From contig JAHIUW010000029.1 of assembly GCA_018816865.1 (NCBI GenBank), forward strand, positions 27,232 through 91,231: a stretch of DNA of 64,000 nt. The letters run 5' to 3'. The stretch is from Pseudomonadota bacterium (GTDB lineage: Bacteria; Desulfobacterota; Desulfovibrionia; Desulfovibrionales; Desulfovibrionaceae). This document shows, in pieces, positions 1 to 9,600 of this stretch. The notes under the pieces were generated by a model. It ran no database searches and was not told the origin of the DNA. It saw nothing but the letters and a program-made list of their open reading frames with translations. The stretch's first letter is position 1, and every line of letters starts with the position of its first letter. Both the position numbers and the translations under genes were made by a program.

Positions 1-1
1 A

Positions 2-268
2 TATCATGTGTGGGCGCGGCCTGTGGTGCGATGGATGAAGAAGTCCAAGATCATGACCGCAGTGTGGCGTTGGATATGGATGCACCGGCATAACGAGGTG
101 CGCCGGGCCATGGGCAAGACCAAGAAAGTCGACCTGATCGGCGTGGGCATCCGCTTTGTGGGCGAAGGCCTTTCCTGGGTGATTGGCCAATGTTGCGCCA
201 CGGACCCCGTGAACAGTCAGTGGAACCGCAAGCCCTGGTCCTGGTCCCGCCGGGAGAGGACGGCCTAA
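2..268 (+). CDS. Small phage late protein, 5' end outside the window
   Basis: The frame is open to the left edge, so at least 88 residues of the C-terminal part are visible. An internal ATG at residue 10 could also be the start. The sequence is rich in Trp and Arg, with an amphipathic middle around DLIGVGIRFVGEGLSWVIG. Codon third positions are G/C rich as in the neighbours. Its stop overlaps the stop of the convergent lipoprotein gene, the compact packing expected in a phage. I do not recognise the family. A short podophage virion-associated protein is possible, but that is a guess from position. Confidence 0.55.
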   Translation, partial: YHVWARPVVRWMKKSKIMTAVWRWIWMHRHNEVRRAMGKTKKVDLIGVGIRFVGEGLSWVIGQCCATDPVNSQWNRKPWSWSRRERTA

Positions 269-843
269 TGGATTTGAACCTGGCGCATCATCTCTTGCAG
301 GGCCGGGTAGGCACCTTCGTGGGCATATCCAGCGCCCCAATAAAGGATGGTGATTTGCTTATCTTTGGATGCTTCGAGCAAATACCCGCTGTACTCAAAT
401 CCTGTACCTTGGCATTGCGCGTTGAAAACATTTGGGGAGACAAGCTTGGAGCTTTTGAACGGCAACTCAGCCTTGTCACACAAAGCCTTTCCGGCTTCTT
501 GTTCACTGTAGTCCCCAGAATAGACCATGTTGGCGAAGCTCTCTGTGGTCGTTTTGGGCGGATAGACAAAGGCCACAACAGCCCTAGAATGCTCGGAGAC
601 CTCGCCATAAATAACGGCGATGGCGGTAAGGTTCATGCCAGATTTGTCCCGCATGGTTTCAATCTGTGCACCCTTCCACGCCCCGAGCAGCGGGAACTCA
701 ACGCCGGAGTTCAGGACGTGGACCCATTTCTGGCCGTCGCGGGTGATGACTTCGGCTGTGCCCGCCTTGGAAGGTGTTGCACCTTTGCTGGCGCAACCGG
801 CCAGGACCACAACGAAAACGATCAGGACCAAGAGTTTCTTCAT
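265..843 (-). CDS. Prophage-carried lipoprotein
   Basis: A 192-residue protein starting at ATG 843, with AGGAG about nine bases upstream. Residues 1-17 form a classic lipoprotein signal: MKK, a hydrophobic stretch, then the lipobox LAGC with the acylated Cys near residue 17. The mature part is hydrophilic with three further Cys and no domain I recognise. It faces away from the surrounding phage late genes and lies downstream of the RelE-like gene. That is typical of a moron, an accessory gene expressed from the lysogen, which may alter the host surface or exclude other phages. The role is inferred only. Confidence 0.75.
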   Translation of the reverse strand: MKKLLVLIVFVVVLAGCASKGATPSKAGTAEVITRDGQKWVHVLNSGVEFPLLGAWKGAQIETMRDKSGMNLTAIAVIYGEVSEHSRAVVAFVYPPKTTTESFANMVYSGDYSEQEAGKALCDKAELPFKSSKLVSPNVFNAQCQGTGFEYSGYLLEASKDKQITILYWGAGYAHEGAYPALQEMMRQVQIH

Positions 844-1048
844 GCCGCATAACTCCTTTTGGGAGTAGCGATAGCAGAGATCAGGAATAACGGGCAAGGG
901 GTAATCGGTCGGTCGATTTCCCTTAGCCCCAACAAACAAAAACGGCCCACCAGGGCCGGGATCTGTGACAAGCAAATAGGAATGGATGTTGGTTTGAAAC
1001 CGGGGGGGCCTAGTGGTCCCCTCGGTCGGGTGGGTTCTTTGGATTGGA

Positions 1049-1423
1049 CTATGAGTTCAATTCCTTGACCACGTTCTGGATTGTTTTGTTGGCAGCTTGG
1101 CGGACTTTTTTTTCGTCTGCGAATTGCCCTTTCACATAGAGGAATAAAGGCACAAGTTTCATTTTGTCCGGGTAGACGAAAAAAAGAAGTCTGAGCCCGC
1201 CGCTTTTCCCAATACCGTAGGCTTTTAAAGGCAGTCTGACTTTCCGGATGGTGATTCTTTGGAAGCTCGGGAAGACATCACCCTGATCAGGGTTTTGGCA
1301 GAGACCGTCTACAAACGCATCCACATCCCCGTTGCAATCAGGGAACTTCTTAAGGGCGCGTTTTTTGGATGCCGCGAAGGCTTCTGTTGGGACGAGAGTC
1401 AGTGGGCCACGGACTGAGATCAC
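1049..1423 (-). CDS. RelE/ParE-superfamily-like toxin candidate
   Basis: A 124-residue protein with a GTG start at 1423. The start overlaps the TGA of the upstream gene (GTGA), so translation is probably coupled. The C-terminal half has a RelE/HigB-like pattern: a basic strand IRKVRLPLKAYG, the turn GKSGGLRLLFFV, and a last helix rich in Lys and Gln. RelE-family toxins usually cleave ribosome-bound mRNA. Here the role rests on motif resemblance, and the N-terminal 45 residues are unlike the short family members. Its partner would be the membrane protein encoded immediately upstream. Confidence 0.55.
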   Translation of the reverse strand: MISVRGPLTLVPTEAFAASKKRALKKFPDCNGDVDAFVDGLCQNPDQGDVFPSFQRITIRKVRLPLKAYGIGKSGGLRLLFFVYPDKMKLVPLFLYVKGQFADEKKVRQAANKTIQNVVKELNS

Positions 1424-1851
1424 AGCGCGGCGGCGAGGTCATTTGTAAGGGACTGAAACTCAGCATTACAGGCGAGCTCGATGTCTTCGACAAGATCATC
1501 AAGCATCACATATTGAAGCGAAAGAAGATGAGTGATTGGGGCGGCCCACCTGATACTGATGGTCGTATCAAGTGTTTCCTTAAGGGTAGCGCGGAGAACG
1601 ATAGGATCGTTCTTAATCCTATCGATGGGGCAAGCCTCCCCCTCACAGGGCCCACTACACGAGGCAAAAAGCACACGGGCAAGCTTGACGTATTGCGTCA
1701 AGATAAGATGACCGAAGCACGTCAGTAGGAAGCTCGCGAAAAGGGTCAGCGGAAAGAAGAAGGTCCTAAGATACCTCGAAAGGAAAGTGAGGTTCAAAGA
1801 AGACCCCAAATCTGCAACCCGCTTAAATTGATCATAAGTTGCGACGCTCAT
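1420..1851 (-). CDS. Single-span membrane protein upstream of RelE-like gene
   Basis: A 143-residue protein starting at ATG 1851 behind AGAGGTGA. Residues about 28-53 form one strong membrane span rich in Phe and Leu. A Cys-rich segment CSGPCEGEAC follows, then a C-terminal acidic amphipathic tail containing DDLVEDIE. There is no helix-turn-helix or other DNA-binding motif, so it is not a standard antitoxin. It precedes the RelE-like gene with a four-base overlap and a candidate promoter lies just upstream, so the two are one transcription unit. It could be a membrane-tethered antitoxin or an exclusion protein. The function is unknown. Confidence 0.6.
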   Translation of the reverse strand: MSVATYDQFKRVADLGSSLNLTFLSRYLRTFFFPLTLFASFLLTCFGHLILTQYVKLARVLFASCSGPCEGEACPIDRIKNDPIVLRATLKETLDTTISIRWAAPITHLLSLQYVMLDDLVEDIELACNAEFQSLTNDLAAAL

Positions 1852-1870
1852 GATTTCACCTCTTGTGATC

Positions 1871-1898
1871 TATATAACACACTTGCTCAAAAAAACAA
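1871..1898 (-). promoter_or_regulatory. Candidate promoter of the reverse-strand prophage cassette
   Basis: Read on the reverse strand: TTGTTT (1898-1893), a 16-base spacer, then TATATA (1876-1871). The start codon of the membrane protein gene lies 20 bases downstream. The match is moderate, but the region is unusually A/T rich for this sequence. Confidence 0.4.
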
Positions 1899-2064
1899 CG
1901 CCAGATGTGCTGTTTTTGCCCACCTGAACGAGTCGTGCAAGTCCTGAACCAAGGTTGTGATTGATCTCACAATCTCCCCCTTGTGCGCCCCTTCTACATG
2001 TTTCTGAAAAGCCTTGTCAACCAACTCCATTTCTCTTCGCTTGTCCCAAGCCAGGAGGTCACCC

Positions 2065-3615
2065 ATGTCGTCGGTCGCGGATCAATACAATCGAATCGGC
2101 AACACCGTTGAGCGGGCGTTCGGCGCACTCGGACGGGACCGGGCGAACAGGGCCGAGATGGGCCTGGCCGAGAAGCGTCTGGACGCGGATATGGCGGAGC
2201 GCGCCCTTGGGATGCCCGCCAAGCAGCTCGGAGCGGTGAAGGCCAAGCAGGAGTTGGAATACCTGAACGCCCCTCTCTCCGTCTGGGATGCCATCCCCAA
2301 CGCGGACACGCACAGCCTGGAGCATGCGACATGGGAGAAGGAGGGTCGTGGCCCGAACCTCCTGGACCAGACGCAGCAGCTTATCGGCGCGAAGCTGGAC
2401 ACCAACCCCAAGAGCCAGACGTTCAAGCGGTTCGTGAAGCCCGACGGCACGGTCATGACCCGCGGCGAGTTCAGCCGCCACGCCCCGGACGTGTCCGCCA
2501 TGTACTTTCTGTCCACCGACCCCGTGCGGGCCATGCGCATGCAGGATGAGAAGTTGCAGGAAGTGGAGCTGATGGGCGGGGCCGGTGCCGACCGTGCACG
2601 GGCACAGCGGGCGCAGATCCAGCCGTATTTGTCGGACCCGGCCACGCAGTTGCAGATGCTGCGGAGCTACCGGGATAACATCTCTAGGTTCGACGGCAAC
2701 CCGCAGGTGGAGAAGGCCTTGAAGCGCGCGGACCGCAAGATCGAATTGCTGCAGAAGCAGCTTGAGAAACACGAGGACCGCAATTTCCAGCGTGGGATGA
2801 AGGCCGAGGACCGGGAATGGCAGACGCGCAAGATGCGTGAGCAGGAGGACCGGAAGGACAGGCGCGAGGGATTGAAGCAGGACAAGGAGCCCAACATGGG
2901 CGGCCTGTACATCTTCCCGGACGGCTCCAGGGCCACGACCCCCAGCGAGTTCAAGGCCTTGTGGGGCCTGCATGCCGGGACCGGCGAGACTGACCAATAT
3001 GGCAATTCCATTGCCCAGCCATTCAACCAGCAGACCATGCAGTCCCTGGGTATCAAGTTCATCCCTCATGGCATCGGCCAGGACACGGCTGCGGCGGCCG
3101 CCGGCCCCGGCCAGAGCGCGGGCGGGCCTTCGGCGCGGTTCCGGCTCGGAGAGCAGGGCCAGATGGCCAGAGTTCCGGAACAGAGAGCACAGGCCCAGGG
3201 CGGAATGCTTCAGCCTGGGAATATTGACCTGACCAACAGGCCGGTTGTCCAAAATCAGGACGGTTCGATCAGCACCGTGCGGTCCATGGGCATCAATGTG
3301 GATGGCAAAGAGGTTCTGATTCCCACGGTGAGCGACGACGGGCGGGTGATGTCTGGACAGGAGGCTGTGCAGCAGTTCCGTCAGACCGGGCGGCACCTTG
3401 GGGTTTTCGACTCCCCGGAGGCGGCCAATACCTACGCCCGGCAGCTCCACGAACAGCAGGCCAAGGCCTATAACCAGAAGCGCGGACCCCAGCCCAGCGC
3501 CGCCCCGATGCTCGACGATCAGGGAATGGTGAACGTGGGTGGCCAGCAATACCGGCCCGACCAGAACGGCGTCGTGGTGATCGACGGCAAGCGCTATCAG
3601 ATCAAGCCCCGTTAG
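2065..3615 (+). CDS. Phage internal virion / ejection protein
   Basis: A 516-residue protein. ATG 2065 is preferred to the earlier in-frame ATG 2014 because AGGAGGT sits just before it. Residues about 1-290 are helical and charged, with long Glu/Arg/Gln stretches likely to form coiled coils. A Gly/Ala/Pro-rich linker follows near 345-375. Residues about 385-480 contain a module I recognise from podophage virion proteins, running from [15 protein letters not shown] through [18 protein letters not shown] to [10 protein letters not shown]. The gene ends nine bases before the giant gene, whose ribosome site overlaps its stop codon. Both products are probably packaged and ejected together. Confidence 0.7.
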   Translation: MSSVADQYNRIGNTVERAFGALGRDRANRAEMGLAEKRLDADMAERALGMPAKQLGAVKAKQELEYLNAPLSVWDAIPNADTHSLEHATWEKEGRGPNLLDQTQQLIGAKLDTNPKSQTFKRFVKPDGTVMTRGEFSRHAPDVSAMYFLSTDPVRAMRMQDEKLQEVELMGGAGADRARAQRAQIQPYLSDPATQLQMLRSYRDNISRFDGNPQVEKALKRADRKIELLQKQLEKHEDRNFQRGMKAEDREWQTRKMREQEDRKDRREGLKQDKEPNMGGLYIFPDGSRATTPSEFKALWGLHAGTGETDQYGNSIAQPFNQQTMQSLGIKFIPHGIGQDTAAAAAGPGQSAGGPSARFRLGEQGQMARVPEQRAQAQGGMLQPGNIDLTNRPVVQNQDGSISTVRSMGINVDGKEVLIPTVSDDGRVMSGQEAVQQFRQTGRHLGVFDSPEAANTYARQLHEQQAKAYNQKRGPQPSAAPMLDDQGMVNVGGQQYRPDQNGVVVIDGKRYQIKPR

Positions 3616-3624
3616 GAGGTCCCC

Positions 3625-6600
3625 TTGCCCCAGCAGATTGAATTGATCCCCCTGGATGAAGAGCAGCCCAGAGTGCCTGCGGCCGGACGGCAGATCATGC
3701 TTGTACCCCTGGACGACGACCAGCCCGAGGAGAAGCCCAGCTTCGTTGAGCGGTTCGTGATGCCCGGGGTGGAAGCGGCCCAGGCCGCTCAACCTGTGGC
3801 AGCTCCAAAGCAGGATGACGACCTGTGGGATATGGGCTCTCTCAAGGCCAGCTTTCAACCTTATGCCGATGCAGCCCGTGGTCTGGCCGCTGGTTCCGCT
3901 TCTGTGGGTGAATCCGTAGGCTCCGGCATCCAATACCTCGGGAACAGGTTTGGAGCGGACGGCATGGCCGGGGCCGGAAAGGACTTGGCCGACTACTACA
4001 GCAAGCAGGGTGAAGCCTTCGCTCCGCCTGAGAGGATTCAGGGAAACGTCTTGGATAACCCGAGGCTGCTTGGTGATCCATCGTGGTGGGCCTACAACAC
4101 CGCGCAGATGGTGCCGTCACTCGCGGCGGCGATGCTCCCCGGTGCTGGTGCCGGAAAGGCCGTCCAGATAGGCGGGAAGGCGTTGCAACTGACACCCCAG
4201 GTCATTGCCAGGGCGGCGGCGTTCGCCCAGGCCGTCGGAGCTGGTACTGCCGGCGGCGCATTGGAGGGGGCCAGCACATACCGCGAAGTTCTCAACAATG
4301 GCGGCGGCGAGGAAGAGGCCGCAAGAGCCGCCGAGATTATGGGGCTTGGGTCAACGGTGCTCAATGCCGCATCCTTCGGGACCATGCTTGGCAAGGCTGG
4401 GACAGGGGCGGCGGCCAAGGTCGGGAAACATGTCTTGTCCGCAGCCACGGAAGGTGTTTCCGAGGCCGCTGAGGAGCCGTGGGAAGAGTATGCAAAGAGC
4501 TTCGCGCACTACCTGGAGACAGGGGACTTTGATCCGAAGACGTGGACCAAGATGGTGGACGCCGCAAAGACACGCGGCCTGAACGTCTTGGGACCTGCTG
4601 CCTTGACCGGTGGTGCCGGGTCCATGATCGCTGGTGGCTCTGAATCCGATGGCCAGACTGAACAGATTGCCCCCCAATCCAATCCCCAGGGCCGACCCGT
4701 TGACCTGATCCCCCTCGAGGATACCGAGGCTGAACCCCTGACCCTTGGCGAGGAGCAACTCGTCCAGCGCGGTGACGCGGCTTTCCCGAAGCAGCAGGAC
4801 CAGTTCCTTGAGCGGGCCGGGCAGGAGCGCGAGGTGCCCCTGGACCTGACGCGGATCGAGCAGCGTGGGTATCCGGACGCTGTGGAATTTGACCTGGATC
4901 AGGCCGGACGTGAGGCGGCCAGGGCCAGATATCTGGAGAGCGGCCAGGAACAGGCGGCCACGCCGCAGCCCGTGGGGCCGGAAGGGGAGCGCGCGGCGGA
5001 CTTGCTGCGCGGCCTGAACCGGAACCTTCCTGTGCCGTTCGAGGCGCGTCCGGACGGGACGCCCATCGCCATGGGAGAGGCCCAGGGAACGCCGATTGAG
5101 CTGGTGCCGATGGACGAGGCCCAGCCTGTTGTCGCTGATGAAACACAGGCAAAGCCTGTTGTGATTGGCGAGAAGCCAGCTCAGCAAACACAAGAATTTC
5201 AATCCGTGCAGGTCGAGAACATGCCGGGGCCGGACTTCGAGCAGTTGGATGGCTTTCTCAGGCGGACGCCGGAGATGGTCCCTGGTCGGGTCGTGGACGC
5301 GCCTATGGCACGGGAACAGAAGCAGGAGAACCAGGAGCGCTTGCCCCAAGAAGCTCTCAGGCCAATGGCCCAGCGCATCGTCAATGCCGAAAACAGTTTC
5401 ATCACCTCGGTGATGGAGCAATTCGGCAAGTCCCGTGAACAGGCTGAAAACGTCCTGGGTGAGTTCAAAAAAGCCAAGGTAGTGAAGATTGATCCGGTGG
5501 GTGGCCAATACCAGTTGAAGGACGGCCGCCTGTGGGAGCAGGAAGTCATTGACAGAGCTGCGGGTGCCAAGGTCGAGCAAACTGCCGGGGCGTATGGCAT
5601 CGAATCGCACGATGCCTTTGTTGAGCGCATGCGGTCCGGCGAAGTCACTCCGAATGAAATCCGTGGGACCCTGGAGAGAGCCATTGAGCAAGAGGCCAAT
5701 ATCAAGGCCGAACTATCCAAGCTGACCAAGGACAAGCTGCTCAAGATGATGGGGGGTATCACGGCCTCAAGGTACAAGAGCGAGAGGAAAGAGATTGTTG
5801 TCAGGGCCGCCTATGACGATATGCTCATGGACTTTGCTATGGGTGGCGGTTTGTCCTTCATGGTGACTGGCAAAGCCAGTGACTCCAGGGCCAAGGCCCT
5901 GCGCGAGAAAGTCCTTGCCTACACTAAGGACGATATCAAGGCCTACGCCGAGCGCGTCCAAAAAGCCCGGGACGACTACGCCGAAAGGGTCAGGGCGTTC
6001 AAGAAGGCCCAGGACAACCCGGAGACCTTGCAAGAGTTCAAGGACTTTGTGGGTGCCCAGGGTGAGGGCAAGCTGACCGTAGAACAGCGTGCCAAATACG
6101 ATGCCTTGCGTGCTGAGGAAGCGCGCCGGGTTCAGCAAGCCGAAGTGGAGCGCAAGGGCACCGTATCCCAAGTCCGCGGCATGGACGACGTGGATATGGA
6201 ACTTGTTGAAACCAAGCATACCCGCGACGGTCATGACCTGTTTGTGGTGCGCCTGTCCGACCGGGTGGACAAGGACAAGTACCGAGAACTTTTGACCAAG
6301 GCCAAGCGCCTTGGCGGTTATTATTCCCGCTACGCCAAAGGCGGTGCAATCCCCGGGTTCCAGTTCAAGACCAGGGCTCAGGCCGATGACTTCATGGCCC
6401 TCAAGGAGCAATCAGTTTCCGTGGCCGAGCAGCAGGCCGAGCGCAAGGAAGAGAAGAGAACCAAGGCCAGATCAAAGTTGCGCGAAGCGGCCGACGCGAT
6501 GGACGCCAAAGCTGATGAGGCATTGGGAGCCGACCGCAAGACCAACACCGTGAAGAGGGCGCGCGAGGCTGGATACGCCGAGGAGCAGGCCCAGAAGCAG

Positions 6601-9600
6601 AAGGCTATGGCCGCAACCATGCGCCGCATCGCCGACGCCGTTGAAAGCGGAGAGGCCCCGGCCCTGGCTGGGCTTACCCAGAAAGTGCAGATGGAGAGGC
6701 TTGAGTCACTGTTGCGCCGCGGACAATTTGAACGAGTGCGGTCTGAGAATTTGCCCCACGAGGAAGGTAGGGAGATCGTCGCGGCCGACATTGAACACGT
6801 CAAGATGCCGGTGCCGTCTATCTGGCGGGAAAACATAGAAAGCCTCGCCCGGGACTTGAGCGAAATGCCTGGGGGCAAGGCGCTAGCCAAACAGGTGCGG
6901 GCCAGGATCAGCCGCGGTTCTGGAGACAGTTACGTTTTCAACGGCACGGGGGATGAGGAGCTTGCAAGAAAGATCAGGGACAAGCTCAAGGCCAACGGGG
7001 TTACCCACCAGTGGTGGACGATCATAGAGACCATTCCGGACGTAGACCGCCTCGCCCGCATGGGCATCACCAAGGAGTTCCAGCTCCGCGACGCACTGCG
7101 GCAGTATTTCAGCCTGCGCAAAGCCAAGGCCAAAGCCGACCCGCTCAAGGCCATGGAGCGGGATCTTATCGGCAAGAAGATCCCCGGGTTCTTCCCGACT
7201 CCGGCCAGGATCGTGGGCAGGATGATCGAGGAGGCGGGCATCGAGCCCGGCATGAAGGTCCTTGAGCCGAGCGCCGGAAAGGGCAGTATCGCCGACAAGA
7301 TCAGGGAGGCAGAGCCCGGGGCTGATCTGGACACGGTGGAACAGAACCACAGTCTGCGCGGAATCCTTGAGGCCAAGGGGCACAGGCTTGTCGGGTCCGA
7401 TTTCCTTGAGCACCAGGAGAACTACGACCGCATCGTCATGAATCCGCCCTTCGAGAATCATCAGGATATCGAACATGTCCGGCATGCCTACGACCTGCTG
7501 AAACCGGGCGGGCGCATTGTCTCCATCATGAGTTCGGGGCCGTTTTTCCGTAGTCAGAGGGCAGACGTTGAGTTCCGCTCGTGGCTTGAGAATATCGGCG
7601 CGACCTATGAACAGTTGCCGGAAGGCACGTTTAAGGACTCCGACGTTCCCACGGGCACCTCCACCTACATGGTGACCATCGACAAGTCTGACGGAGACGT
7701 GGTAGAATCCAACCAGAAGAGGACAGACTATGAAGATGACACCCGCCGAAAAGAGACAACTTCGCCAAGCCGTGGTCAGGTTGAGCCGCAAGGTCAACAA
7801 GGCCGCCAGGACGCTGCGCAGTCGCAAGCCGAAAGACTCCGCCGAGAAATAGTCGAGGCGGCCCAGGTCGAGCATTTTTTCGAGGACGGCAAGACCGTTT
7901 TCGATTCCTTCGCATTCTTCAACAAGCTCCAGGAAGTCGTTGAATCCGGACAGATGACCCTTGATGAGGCCATGGTTTTCGTGCGCGATACTGAAAAGCG
8001 TGTCGAGAACCTGATGCAGGATGTTGACGAGGTGCCGTTTGGTGGTTCCGAGGGAGATGTCTGGATTAAGGACAAGATCATCGAGGCCATGGACGCCGCT
8101 GCCGTTGAGGGCATCCAGCGTGATACCGCCATTGACGAGTACGCGCGTGTCCTTGGTGCCCTGCGCCAAGGACGCGGATTATCCTATAAATCCATCTCCG
8201 AGAATTATGGCCGTGACGTGGCCCGGGACCTGCGCGACAGGTTTGGCCCCGGGATCTTCAAGCGTGACGGCTGGGGTGCGGACGAGATTGCCGGGGAGCT
8301 TGGATTTATCGACGACTCCGGGCGCGCCGATGGGCATGCCCTGATCGAATACCTACAGGACAAGGCCAAGACCAAGGGCCAGATCGACGAGGATCATCCG
8401 GAACCTTCGGTAAGATTCTCGCGCCGTAGGACTTCGTTCTATTCAGCCCTTGGTCGTGCAGTCGAGTCCATGGACTTCAAGGCCATGCCCGCCACGGCCC
8501 TCGCCAGTCGGATTAAGAAGACCTCTGGCATCAAACAGGAGGAACTGGACGACCTGGGCCTGCTGGAATGGCTGAGCACCGTGGATGGCAAGGTCACCAA
8601 GGAGCAGGTACTGGCTTACATCGAGGCCGGTGGCCCGCAGTTGGAAGAGGTGGTGAAGAGGGAAGGGGGCAACACTTGGCGCGGGGGAGCCGCTCGTGCA
8701 AACCGAGTACGGGAAGCGTTGATGGAGTTTTTTCCGGGGGATACCCGTTTACCGAACAGAGAATCCGCTCTGGAAAGAGTGGAGCTCGAGGATCGCCCAA
8801 AGATAAACCGGCTATACGATGAGCTGGACGCGGCGAGTGATCTCATGATGATCCCTCCGGACGCCATGGATGACACCAAGTTCTCCCAATACCAGCTCCC
8901 CGGCGGCGAGAACTACCGCGAGGTATTGCTGAAGCTGCCCCTCACCGGCCAAGCCGTTTACGACAATCTCGCCATGAAGATGTTCGGGAAGTCATTCAAG
9001 GCCCTCGACTTCGCACAGTCGCGCCAAGTGACCAACGCGAGGAGAAACAGCAAACCATACCATGGCCAGCATTGGGTGGAAGAGAACGTCCTGGCCCATG
9101 TTCGTCTCAACGACCGCGTGGGTGCTGATGGCGGGAAGGTCCTGTTCATCGAGGAGATTCAGAGCGATTGGCACCAGGAAGGCAGGAATAAGGGGTATAA
9201 CGGCGCTGGTGCCGAGATTCTTAAAGAGTATGAAGCCCTGGCGATGAAGAATATCCACGCGGGGCTGACTGAACAGGAAAAGTCAAGACTCCTTGAATTG
9301 AGGCCGCTGGTTGCTGGGAAAGGGGCTGGTGGTGTCCCCAATGCCCCGTTCAAGAAGTCCTGGTATCTGCTAGCCTTCAAGCGTGTCCTGCGCATGGCCG
9401 CCGAGCAGGGCTACGATTCTGTGGCCTGGACTCCTGGAGAGGTGCAGGCCGAGCGGTACGATCTGAGCAAACAGATCAACATGGCTTCGGCCATTGCCAA
9501 CGGGGATGGGACATACAACCTCGTCGTTGAGGACAAAAGCGGTAACGAGGTGTCCCCGTACTCCCGTTCAGGGAAAACAGTCACCCCGCAGGAAATGGAA

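Noticed and set aside
2059..3933. A 624-codon reverse frame opposite the 516-residue virion protein
   Set aside because: The forward frame has a strong ribosome site and a recognised phage module; the reverse one has neither.
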